The notes under the pieces were generated by a model, which saw nothing but the letters and a program-made list of their open reading frames with translations, was not told the DNA's origin and ran no database searches. The translations under genes and the position numbers were made by a program. A stretch of DNA of 64,000 nt from assembly GCA_963812475.1 (NCBI GenBank), contig CAWEVI010000029.1, positions 310,001 to 374,000 of the forward strand, read 5' to 3'. This document shows positions 43,108 to 50,729 of the stretch, in pieces (position 1 is the stretch's first letter; each line of letters starts with the position of its first letter). Source of the stretch: JAMXLO01 sp963812475 (GTDB lineage Bacteria > Pseudomonadota > Alphaproteobacteria > Acetobacterales > Acetobacteraceae).

Positions 43108-44844
43108 CTATGGGCGACGCCTGAGGGCAAACACCCAGATCGTGCCGCCCTGCGGCACCGCGGCCGGGTCAAGCTTCAACGGGGTCTGTGCCAGTCCGTC
43201 CTGGATTCGCTGGGCGTCCACGCCCCAACCGGACTGCACGGCAACGTACTCCGTATCGCCGACCTGATAGGCCACCGGCATGCCGATGATGCCCGAATTC
43301 GTCTTTTGCTGCCACAGCAATTCGCCGGTCTTGGCATCGAAGGCTCGGAACATGCGGTCATTCGTGCCGCCGACGAACACCAGCCCGCCGCCCGTGCTGA
43401 GGACGGATGCAAAAAGCTGGTTCTGGAACGGATAGGTCCAGATCCGCTTGCCGGTCGCCGGATCCCATGCCTGCAGCTCGCCGATATGATCGCCGCGCGG
43501 CAGCAGCTTCATGCTGTCGGGGTCAGCGCCAAGCCAAAGCTGTCCCGCGACAAGCTGCTTCTTCTCACCGGTCATTTTTCCGCACATGTTGTCGTTGGCG
43601 GGGATGTAGAGCAGCCCCGTCTGGTCGCTGTACGATTCCGACGGCCAATCCAGTCCGCCCCACAATGAGGGACAGAAACTGACGTCCTTCCCGGTGACCG
43701 GCTTATGGTCGGGATCGTAGGTCGGCCGCCCGGTCGCCGGATCGAGGCTTTTGAAGGCGTTCTGATAAACGAACGGCTGGCCGGAGATGTATTTGATTCC
43801 GTTGTCGGTCTGCTGCAGCACCCACAGATAGCCATCGCGCGCCGGATGAACCAGCGCGTCGATGGTCTGGCCGTTATGCTGCATGTTGATCAGCAGCGGC
43901 GCGCGGATCTCATCCCAGTCCCATGAATCGTTCCAATGATACTGGTGATAGCCCTGAAGCTTGCCGGTGTCCGGATCCAGGGCGACCGTCGAACTGGTGT
44001 AAAGATCGTCGCCGGGATGCAGGTCGCCAGGCCACGGGGCCGCGTTGCCGACACCCCAATAGGCAAGGTTCCGCCGCGGATCGTAGTTTCCGGTGATCCA
44101 CACGGAGCCGCCGCCGGTCTTCCACGCGTCGCTCTTCCAGGTGTCGCCGCCGGGATCCTCCGGGCCTGGGATGGTGTAGAACCGCCACGCCTGCTGGCCG
44201 GTCTCGGCGTCGTAGGCGGCGATGAAGGCGCGCACGCCGAACTCGCCGCCCGAGGAGCCGACCATCACCTTGCCATGCACCACCAGCGGCTCGAGCGTCA
44301 TGTACTCGCCGCGCTTGTAGTCGCCGACCTGTGTGTTCCAAACCTCCTTCCCGGTCTTCGCGTCCAGCGCGATCAGTCGCGCATCCACGGTCGCGAGATA
44401 GAGTTTGTCACCCCACAGCGCGACCCCGCGATTGGTCGGGTGCAACTGGAAAAGGTCGGACGGGAGCTTCTCCTTGTACCGCCAGATCAGGTCGCCCGTC
44501 ACCGCGTTCAAGGCGAGCACCTGCATCTCGGGCGTGGTGACGAACATCACGCCGTTATTGACCATCGGCGGCGCCTCGTGCCCCTCCACCACGCCGGTGG
44601 CAAACGTCCATACCGGCGCAAGATCCTTGACGTTGTCGCCATTGATCTGCCGCAACGGACTGAAGCCGTGCCCGTCATAGCTTCGTCGGTACAGCAGCCA
44701 GTTTCCTGTTTCGGGGTTTTCCAGTCGTTGCTGGGTTACCGGCGAATAGCCCGTCATCTCATCGGCGTGCGCGGTTAGCCAGGACACACCGCAGAGCAGA
44801 CTGGCCGAGAATGCGATCAGGCCGATTCTGGTCTTTTGCTTCAT
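43108..44844 (-). CDS. PQQ-dependent methanol/ethanol-family dehydrogenase
   Basis: A 578-residue quinoprotein. A signal peptide (MKQKTRIGLIAFSASLLCGV) precedes an eight-bladed propeller with W-motifs (GLLYIPANDNMCG, ELQAWDPATGKRIW and AKTGELLWQ). The metal/catalytic site reads NDSWDWDEIRAPLL: the Asp two residues past the catalytic Asp is the mark of lanthanide-dependent enzymes (XoxF, ExaF, PedH). No adjacent-cysteine pair is seen. It oxidises primary alcohols in the periplasm. GGGGGAG supports the chosen ATG. It lies between a Rieske gene and Mo-hydroxylase genes. Confidence 0.9.
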   Translation of the reverse strand: MKQKTRIGLIAFSASLLCGVSWLTAHADEMTGYSPVTQQRLENPETGNWLLYRRSYDGHGFSPLRQINGDNVKDLAPVWTFATGVVEGHEAPPMVNNGVMFVTTPEMQVLALNAVTGDLIWRYKEKLPSDLFQLHPTNRGVALWGDKLYLATVDARLIALDAKTGKEVWNTQVGDYKRGEYMTLEPLVVHGKVMVGSSGGEFGVRAFIAAYDAETGQQAWRFYTIPGPEDPGGDTWKSDAWKTGGGSVWITGNYDPRRNLAYWGVGNAAPWPGDLHPGDDLYTSSTVALDPDTGKLQGYHQYHWNDSWDWDEIRAPLLINMQHNGQTIDALVHPARDGYLWVLQQTDNGIKYISGQPFVYQNAFKSLDPATGRPTYDPDHKPVTGKDVSFCPSLWGGLDWPSESYSDQTGLLYIPANDNMCGKMTGEKKQLVAGQLWLGADPDSMKLLPRGDHIGELQAWDPATGKRIWTYPFQNQLFASVLSTGGGLVFVGGTNDRMFRAFDAKTGELLWQQKTNSGIIGMPVAYQVGDTEYVAVQSGWGVDAQRIQDGLAQTPLKLDPAAVPQGGTIWVFALRRRP

Positions 44845-44918
44845 TGAAGTTTGCTCCCCCATGATCCCGGTTGTTCGATCGCGGTCGTGCCCCGGGTACG
44901 GCCCTCGGCCGCGATGGT

Positions 44919-45500
44919 TCAGGCACCCTGCGACTGCACACCTCCCACACGATCCGAAAATGACGCGGCGACCGCCAGCACGCCGTTGTTCAGTCGCAGC
45001 GGCAGCGATGGCAGCGGTCTGGGCGCGGGCCCGCCCAGCACCTTGGCGCCTTGGCGCGGATCGTAACGCGACTGATGGCAGGGGCATTGCAATACCTGCA
45101 CCGAGCGCAGCCAGTCGGTGACCGGACATTGCTGATGCGTGCAGATGGCCGAAAAGGCGACCACGCCATCAGCTGCGTTCGCACGCTCGGCATCACCGAG
45201 CGTTGCCGGGTCGAACCGCATCAGCAGCACCATGTTGAGGCGCAAGCCGTCGCGCGGGAGCTTCGTCTGCGGATCGAAGGCCCAGGCCAGCACGGCTTCC
45301 TGCAATTCAATGTCAACCGGTCTCAGCGGTGTGGTTCCGGCATCCGCGCCGGCCAGGACAAGGCAGTCACCAGGTTGCGGAAGCTTGCACCGGTCCGCGT
45401 CGGGTGCCTCGTCCGCACGCGCCTCGAAGGATCGCAGGGAGTGGGATGCGCCAAGACACGCTGACAACACGATGCGGCGTGACACGCCCGGAGCCGCCAT
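44919..45500 (-). CDS. Tat-exported Rieske [2Fe-2S] protein
   Basis: A 193-residue Rieske protein with a twin-arginine-like leader (PGVSRRIVLSACLGASHSL). Cluster ligands are CTHQQCPVTDW and CPCHQSRYDP, the CxH...CxxH pattern of Rieske iron-sulfur proteins. The ATG after GGGGAGAAGC is used. Being exported and next to the PQQ dehydrogenase and Mo-hydroxylase genes, it is a candidate electron acceptor for these oxidations instead of the usual cytochrome c. Its relation to the bc1 Rieske protein is distant; it has no membrane anchor beyond the leader. Confidence 0.9.
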   Translation of the reverse strand: MAAPGVSRRIVLSACLGASHSLRSFEARADEAPDADRCKLPQPGDCLVLAGADAGTTPLRPVDIELQEAVLAWAFDPQTKLPRDGLRLNMVLLMRFDPATLGDAERANAADGVVAFSAICTHQQCPVTDWLRSVQVLQCPCHQSRYDPRQGAKVLGGPAPRPLPSLPLRLNNGVLAVAASFSDRVGGVQSQGA

Positions 45501-45684
45501 GCTTCTCCCCTGCCCGAAGGTCCCCGGTCGCCGGAGTTCTGGCCCGCACGATCGTGGCATCGCCTGGTGGTTGCGTCTTGTCTGGACAGCTTTGACGAAC
45601 CTTCGCCCACATCTGGCGGCGGCAAAAAATCACATCAGCGTTAGCGCGCACTGGCCAGAAAACACCCGTGAAAACCATGGGAGG

Positions 45685-45761
45685 TGGCGCGCCCGGAGAG
45701 ACTCGAACTCCCAACCCCCAGATCCGTAGTCTGGTGCTCTATCCAATTGAGCTACGGGCGC
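45685..45761 (-). tRNA. tRNA-Arg (anticodon ACG)
   Basis: A 77-nt tRNA on the reverse strand. The acceptor arm GCGCCCG pairs with CGGGCGC before discriminator G and an encoded CCA; the D arm is AGCTCAATTGGATAGAGC; the anticodon loop is CTACGGA with ACG; and the T arm contains GTTCGAGTC. ACG-anticodon tRNA-Arg reads CGU/CGC/CGA after inosine modification and is normally unique. It sits just downstream of leuB. Confidence 0.96.
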
Positions 45762-45808
45762 CAGCCAGGGCGCGGGATGTAGCGGACGGCCCGCCCCGCG
45801 ACAAGGGG

Positions 45809-46921
45809 TCAGGCCGCGAGCTTGTCCAGTTCGCGCAGAATGGACTCGCCCATGACGTTGGTACCGACCTTCGCCGTGCCCGAGGCCATGATATCGGCGG
45901 TGCGCAGGCCGGAGGCTAGCACGTTGGTGCAGGCACGCTCGATCAGCGCCGCGTCGTCCTCCATGGCGAACGAGTGGCGCAGCAGCATGGCGAAGCTGAA
46001 GATCTGTGCCATCGGGTTGGCAATTCCGCGTCCGGCGATATCAGGCGCGGAACCATGGATCGGCTCATACAGCGCCAGCCGCTTGCCCGACGCATCGGCC
46101 GGCCCCAGCGTGGCCGATGGCAGCATGCCCAGGCTGCCGGTCAGCATGGAAGCCAGATCGGACAGCAGGTCGCCGAATATGTTGGAGGTGACGATCACAT
46201 CGAACTGGCGCGGATTGCGCACCAGTTGCATGGCACAATTGTCGGCGTACATGTGCGCCAACCCGACATCGGCATAATCGCGCTCGTGCAGAGCGGTGAC
46301 GGTCTGGCGCCAGAACAGGCCCGACTGCATCACGTTCGCCTTCTCGACGCTGGTCACCTGGTTCTTGCGTTTGCGCGCCAACTCGAAAGCCACGCGCGCG
46401 ACGCGCTCGATTTCGCTCGTGGTGTAGCTCTCGGTGTCGAAGCCGCGCTTCTCGCCTGATGGAAGCGTTTCGATGCCGCGCGGCTCGCCGAAATAGATGC
46501 CGCCGGTGCTCTCGCGCACGATCATCAGGTCGAGTCCGCGCACCACATCCGCCTTCAGCGTCGATGCGTCGACGAGCGGGTCGAGCACGATCGCGGGCCG
46601 CAGATTGGCGAACAGATCAAGCTCCTTGCGCAGTCGCAGGATGGCGAGTTCCGGGCGAAGCTGGAACCCGAGCTTGTCCCATTTGGGTCCGCCCACCGAG
46701 CCGAACAGGATGGCGTCGGCGTCCTTCGCCTTCTGCATCGTCTCGTCGGTGATCGGCGAGCCGCGTGCATCGATCGAGGCGCCGCCAACCAGATCGTCCG
46801 ACATGTCGAACGAGACGATGCGCCGGCGGTCCATCCAGTCGATCACGCGACGCACCTCGCGCATCACCTCCGGCCCGATGCCGTCGCCGGGCAGGATCAG
46901 CAACTTCTTGTTGGCCGCCAT
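45809..46921 (-). CDS. leuB: 3-isopropylmalate dehydrogenase
   Basis: A 370-residue isopropylmalate dehydrogenase. LILPGDGIGPEVM is the N-terminal block; LMIVRESTGGIYFGEPRGIE binds substrate; ADNCAMQLVRNPRQFDVIVTSNIFGDLLSD carries metal-binding Asp residues; and the NAD-binding EPIHGSAPDIAGRGIANP closes the active site. It oxidatively decarboxylates 3-isopropylmalate in leucine synthesis. It is the last gene of the leuC-leuD-leuB run, 12 bases after leuD, and ends 47 bases before the tRNA-Arg. Confidence 0.96.
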   Translation of the reverse strand: MAANKKLLILPGDGIGPEVMREVRRVIDWMDRRRIVSFDMSDDLVGGASIDARGSPITDETMQKAKDADAILFGSVGGPKWDKLGFQLRPELAILRLRKELDLFANLRPAIVLDPLVDASTLKADVVRGLDLMIVRESTGGIYFGEPRGIETLPSGEKRGFDTESYTTSEIERVARVAFELARKRKNQVTSVEKANVMQSGLFWRQTVTALHERDYADVGLAHMYADNCAMQLVRNPRQFDVIVTSNIFGDLLSDLASMLTGSLGMLPSATLGPADASGKRLALYEPIHGSAPDIAGRGIANPMAQIFSFAMLLRHSFAMEDDAALIERACTNVLASGLRTADIMASGTAKVGTNVMGESILRELDKLAA

Positions 46922-46933
46922 GAATATCCCTGT

Positions 46934-47554
46934 TCAGGCTTCGGTCGACGGAAGCCACGAATGCTGCTGACGTTGCGTCGCCTCAAAGCTGTCGATCTTG
47001 GGTGCGTGTTGCAGCGTCTGTCCGATATCGTCCAGACCGTTCAGCAGCAGATGTTTGCGAAACGGGTCGATGTCGAAGTGAATCTCCTCGCCGCTAGGTC
47101 GCACCACAACCTGGCGCTCCAGATCGACAGTCAGGCGCGCGTTGCCGCCGAGCTTCGCATCGTCGATCAGCGCATCGCAGATCGCGCGTGGCAGTCGCAC
47201 CGGCAGGACGCCATTCTTGAAGCAGTTGTTGAAGAAAATGTCGGCGAAGTCCGGAGCGATGACACAGCGGATGCCGAAATCGAGCAGTGCCCAGGGTGCA
47301 TGTTCACGCGAGGAGCCGCAGCCGAAGTTCTCGTGGGCGATGATGATCTGCGCGTTGCGGTACGGTTCCTGGTTCAACACGAACTCCGGGCGTTCCTTGC
47401 CCTCGGTGTCGTAGCGCAGTGTGTCGAACAAGTGCACGCCGAGGCCGGAGCGTTTGATCGTCTTGAGGAATCGCGCGGGGATGACCTTGTCGGTGTCGAT
47501 ATTCGCGATCGGTAGCGGCGCCGCGATGCCGGTGAGTGTCGTGAAACTGTCCAT
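46934..47554 (-). CDS. leuD: 3-isopropylmalate dehydratase small subunit
   Basis: A 206-residue LeuD. SFTTLTGIAAPLPIANIDTD and KVIPARFLKTIKRSGLGVHLF are the family opening; GCGSSREHAPWALLDFG is the substrate-binding loop. With LeuC it isomerises 2- to 3-isopropylmalate. I start at the second ATG, matching the usual MDxFTTLTG start; a longer form adds seven residues. It is separated from leuC by a GIY-YIG cassette on the opposite strand, whereas the two subunits normally adjoin. Confidence 0.95.
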   Translation of the reverse strand: MDSFTTLTGIAAPLPIANIDTDKVIPARFLKTIKRSGLGVHLFDTLRYDTEGKERPEFVLNQEPYRNAQIIIAHENFGCGSSREHAPWALLDFGIRCVIAPDFADIFFNNCFKNGVLPVRLPRAICDALIDDAKLGGNARLTVDLERQVVVRPSGEEIHFDIDPFRKHLLLNGLDDIGQTLQHAPKIDSFEATQRQQHSWLPSTEA

Positions 47555-47602
47555 AGCGTTAAACCCCCGCGCCATAGCGGGCCGAGCCCGCTAGCTCTAC
47601 GT

Positions 47603-47658
47603 CGTCATGGCGGCGAAGCATGCCCCGGCGAAGGCCGGGGGCCCGCCATCCACGTCTT
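47603..47658. repeat. REP-like element, left flank of GIY-YIG gene
   Basis: CGTCATGGCGG, then an inner hairpin CCCCGGC-GAAG-GCCGGGG, then GCCCGCCATCCACGTCTT. The outer parts are the inverse of the element at 48001-48035, so the two form an inverted pair that brackets the GIY-YIG gene. Confidence 0.8.
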
Positions 47659-47687
47659 CTTAAGTCCGCTGTCTCACAATCCATGGC

Positions 47688-47975
47688 ATGCGCGGTGGCT
47701 GGATTAACATCATGACCAACCGGCCGAATGGCACGCTGTTCATCGGCGTCACCAACGACATCGCACGCCGCGCACACGAACACCGAACGGGCATCGGCAG
47801 CCAGTTCACCAGCCGCTATAAACTGACGAGACTGGTCTACGTCGAATGGCACGAGGAGATTCTGGGAGCCATTCAACGGGAAAAGAGCATGAAGGACCGG
47901 CCGCGCGCCTGGAAGGCGAGGCTGATCAGTCCGACCAACCCCGAATGGCGGGATCTTTACGACGATCTGGTGTAA
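47688..47975 (+). CDS. GIY-YIG nuclease superfamily protein
   Basis: A 95-residue single-domain GIY-YIG protein of the small URI/UPF0213-like type. GGWINIMTNRPNGTLFIGVT corresponds to YVYIMTNRPxGTLYVGVT, with the two beta-strands of the fold; NDIARRAHEHRTG carries the catalytic Arg; and EREKSMKD-like AIQREKSMKDRPRAWKA the distal Lys/Glu region. It lies in reverse orientation within the leu operon between leuC and leuD, and is bracketed by inverted palindromic repeats. Such small genes are multi-copy in many alphaproteobacteria; whether it mobilises the flanking repeats is not known. Confidence 0.86.
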   Translation: MRGGWINIMTNRPNGTLFIGVTNDIARRAHEHRTGIGSQFTSRYKLTRLVYVEWHEEILGAIQREKSMKDRPRAWKARLISPTNPEWRDLYDDLV

Positions 47976-48000
47976 CGTGTGAGTATATCGGAACGATGGG

Positions 48001-48035
48001 AAGACGTGGATGGCGGGCCTTCGCCCGCCATGACG
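48001..48035. repeat. REP-like element, right flank of GIY-YIG gene
   Basis: AAGACGTGGA, then TGGCGGGC-CTTC-GCCCGCCA, then TGACG. It begins 26 bases past the GIY-YIG stop. Its inverse complement matches the outer parts of the left element at 47603-47658, forming a symmetric bracket. Confidence 0.82.
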
Positions 48036-48121
48036 GTATGGTACGGGCCTGCGCCCACCGCGACGGCTGGGGCTGGGGCTGCCTCCGCCGTGATGCGGTG
48101 AGACGTGGTGTCCGATAGTCC

Positions 48122-49540
48122 TCACACCAACTGCCTTACATCCGACAGCCGCCCGGTCACCGCCGCGGCAGCGGCCATTGCCGGCGAGACCAGATGCGTC
48201 CGCCCTCCCGGCCCTTGCCGTCCCTCGAAGTTGCGGTTGGACGTGCTGGCGCAGCGCTGACCGCGCGTCAGCTTGTCGGGGTTCATCCCCAGGCACATGG
48301 AACAGCACGGCTCGCGCCATTCGAAGCCGGCGTCCAGCAGGATGCGATCCAGCCCTTCCTGCTCCGCCTGCTGCTTCACCAGGCCCGAGCCCGGCACCAC
48401 CAGCGCCTGAACGTTCGCCGCCACCTTGCGGCCCTTCGCCACCGCGGCAGCAGCGCGGATGTCCTCGATGCGGCCGTTCGTGCACGACCCGATGAACACC
48501 ACATCCACCGGCACATCCGCCAGCCTCTGATGCGGTCGCAGGTCCATGTAATCGAGCATCCGCTGCATCTGCGCGCGCTTGCCCTCGTCCGGCTCATCGG
48601 CGGGGTCCGGCACCTCCCCGGTGATGGGCACCACCGCGCCCGGATTGGTGCCCCACGTCACCATCGGCGCGATGTCGGCCGCATTCAGCACCAAGGTCGT
48701 GTCGTAATGCGCGCCGGGATCCGACGGCAACGTGCGCCAATGCGCCACCGCCCGCTCGAATGCCTCGCCCTTCGGGGCGAATTCGCGACCCTTGATGTAG
48801 TTGAACGTCGTCGCATCCGGCGCGATCAACCCGGCCCTCGCACCCGCCTCGATCGTCATGTTGGAGACCGTCATGCGACCGGCCATGTCGAGCGCGCGGA
48901 TCGCCTCGCCGGTGTATTCGATCACGTGCCCGGTGCCGCCGGCGGTGCCCAGCTTGCCGATGATCGCCAGCACGATGTCCTTTGCCGAGCAGCCGAAGCC
49001 CAGGCTACCGTCCACCTGCACCTTCATGTTCTTCGCCGGACGCTGCAGCAGCGTCTGCGTCGCCATCACGTGCTCGACCTCGGAGGTGCCGATGCCGAAC
49101 GCCAGCGCGCCGAGCGCGCCATGCGTCGAGGTGTGCGAGTCACCGCAGACGATCGTCGTGCCCGGCAGGCTGAGCCCAAGCTCGGGACCGATGATATGAA
49201 CGATCCCCTGTCGCACATCCAGGATCGGGATGTACGGAACGCCAAATTCGACAACGTTCTTTTCCAACGTCTCGACCTGGATGCGGCTGTCCTCCTCCTT
49301 GATGTCGCCGGGAACCCGTGAACCGACCGTCGGGATGTTGTGGTCGGCGACCGCGATCGTGCAGTCCGGGCGGCGCACCTTGCGACCGGCCAGGCGCAGG
49401 CCCTCGAACGCCTGCGGACTGGTGACCTCGTGCACCAGATGGCGGTCGATATACAGAATGCACGTCCCGTCCGGGAGCTTCTCCACGACGTGGCTGTCCC
49501 AGATCTTGTCGAACAGCGTGCGCGGCTTCGCTTCGGACAT
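48122..49540 (-). CDS. leuC: 3-isopropylmalate dehydratase large subunit
   Basis: A 472-residue aconitase-family subunit. LFDKIWDSHVVEKLPDGTCI opens the protein; VCGDSHTSTHGALGALAFGI binds substrate; the [4Fe-4S] ligands are in IGSCTNGRIED and CCSMCLGMNPDKL; and TSNRNFEGRQGPGG is the closing signature. It pairs with LeuD to convert 2- to 3-isopropylmalate. It starts 13 bases after rplS, so it belongs to the ribosomal operon transcript. The partner leuD is displaced by an inserted GIY-YIG cassette. Confidence 0.97.
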   Translation of the reverse strand: MSEAKPRTLFDKIWDSHVVEKLPDGTCILYIDRHLVHEVTSPQAFEGLRLAGRKVRRPDCTIAVADHNIPTVGSRVPGDIKEEDSRIQVETLEKNVVEFGVPYIPILDVRQGIVHIIGPELGLSLPGTTIVCGDSHTSTHGALGALAFGIGTSEVEHVMATQTLLQRPAKNMKVQVDGSLGFGCSAKDIVLAIIGKLGTAGGTGHVIEYTGEAIRALDMAGRMTVSNMTIEAGARAGLIAPDATTFNYIKGREFAPKGEAFERAVAHWRTLPSDPGAHYDTTLVLNAADIAPMVTWGTNPGAVVPITGEVPDPADEPDEGKRAQMQRMLDYMDLRPHQRLADVPVDVVFIGSCTNGRIEDIRAAAAVAKGRKVAANVQALVVPGSGLVKQQAEQEGLDRILLDAGFEWREPCCSMCLGMNPDKLTRGQRCASTSNRNFEGRQGPGGRTHLVSPAMAAAAAVTGRLSDVRQLV

Positions 49541-49553
49541 GGCGGCTTTTCCC

Positions 49554-49976
49554 TTAGTCGGCTGCGGTGGGCTCGTTGGTGGCGACCTGCGCCTCGGTTG
49601 CGCCGGAACCAGGGCTGGTGCGGGCGCGCTCAGCGATGCGGGCGCGCTTGCCGGACCGGCCGCGCAGGTAATACAGCTTCGCGCGCCGCACGTCGCCGCG
49701 ACGGATCACGGCAATCTCGGCGATCAGCGGCGAATACAGCGGAAATACGCGCTCCACCCCTTCGCCATAGCTGATCTTGCGCACCGTGAAGTTGCTGTTG
49801 AGCCCCCGGTTGGAGCGCCCGATGCACACGCCTTCGAAGGCCTGGGTGCGGGTGCGCTCGCCTTCCACGACCTTCACCGCGACGCGCACCGTGTCGCCGG
49901 GCACGAAGTCGGGCACCGCGCGGTTGGCAGTCAGGCGGGCGATCTGCTCGGCTTCGTAACGCTGAATGATGTTCAT
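49554..49976 (-). CDS. rplS: 50S ribosomal protein L19
   Basis: A 140-residue bL19. PDFVPGDTVRVAVKVVEGER, RTQAFEGVCIGRSNRGLNSN, FTVRKISYGEGVERVFPLYS and KLYYLRGRSGKRARI are the signature blocks, at the 30S/50S interface. A 20-residue tail beyond the core is common in alphaproteobacteria. It lies between trmD and leuC in the operon ffh-rpsP-rimM-trmD-rplS. Confidence 0.97.
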   Translation of the reverse strand: MNIIQRYEAEQIARLTANRAVPDFVPGDTVRVAVKVVEGERTRTQAFEGVCIGRSNRGLNSNFTVRKISYGEGVERVFPLYSPLIAEIAVIRRGDVRRAKLYYLRGRSGKRARIAERARTSPGSGATEAQVATNEPTAAD

Positions 49977-50003
49977 CGCTGTGGTCCCTTTGTAGCAAGT
50001 TCC

Positions 50004-50729
50004 TTACGGCGGCCCCGCCGGGCTGACAACCGGTGCCGCGCGAGTGGCTGATGTGTGGGCCTCCCACAGGTCCGGGCGGCGCTCAAGCGTCGCGCGCTCG
50101 GCCTCGGCCTGGCGCCAGGCTGCGACCGCCGCATGGTGGCCCGAGAGCAGCACGTCGGGGACGCGGCGGCCCTGCCATTCGGCGGGACGCGTGAAGTGGG
50201 GGTATTCCAGCAGGTGGTGCGCGAACAACTCCTCGGTTGCGCTCTCGGCGGCGCCCATGACGCCGGGGAGCAGGCGCACCACGGCATCCATCAGGACGAG
50301 CGCCGGCAGTTCACCGCCGGACAGAACGTAGTCGCCGATGCTGATCTCCTCCATCCCGCGTGCCTCGACAACGCGCTGGTCGACGCCCTCGTAGCGGCCG
50401 CACAGCAGAATGATGCCTGAGCTGCCGGCGTAGCGGCGCACGTCCCGCTGCGTGAGCCGACGGCCCCGAGGGGAGAGGAAGATCAGCGGACGATCGTCGG
50501 CGACAGATGCAATGGCGGCATCGACCACGTCAGGACGCAGCACCATGCCGGCTCCGCCGCCGAACGGCGTGTCGTCCACCGTGCGATGTCGATCGGTGGC
50601 GAAGTCGCGGATGTTGACCGTGTGCAGCGACCAGATCCCAGTCTGCAAGGCGCGGCCGGCGAGGGACTGGGCAAGCGGCCCAGGGAATATCTCGGGGAAC
50701 AGCGTCAGGACGGAGGCGCGCCAGGTCAT
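50004..50729 (-). CDS. trmD: tRNA (guanine-N1)-methyltransferase
   Basis: A 241-residue SPOUT enzyme. SVLTLFPEIFPGPLAQSLAG is the N-terminal block; GGAGMVLRPDVVDAAI, LLCGRYEGVDQRVVEA and SIGDYVLSGGELPALVLMDA form the SAM-binding trefoil knot. It makes m1G37 in tRNAs. Its start overlaps the rimM stop by four bases (ATGA), and a REP-like repeat pair lies immediately before the start in the rimM reading frame. Confidence 0.96.
   Translation of the reverse strand: MTWRASVLTLFPEIFPGPLAQSLAGRALQTGIWSLHTVNIRDFATDRHRTVDDTPFGGGAGMVLRPDVVDAAIASVADDRPLIFLSPRGRRLTQRDVRRYAGSSGIILLCGRYEGVDQRVVEARGMEEISIGDYVLSGGELPALVLMDAVVRLLPGVMGAAESATEELFAHHLLEYPHFTRPAEWQGRRVPDVLLSGHHAAVAAWRQAEAERATLERRPDLWEAHTSATRAAPVVSPAGPP

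Noticed and set aside
45685..45761. Genomic island insertion at the tRNA-Arg gene
   Set aside because: The tRNA is intact with leuB on one side and no integrase, direct repeat of its 3' end or compositional change on the other.
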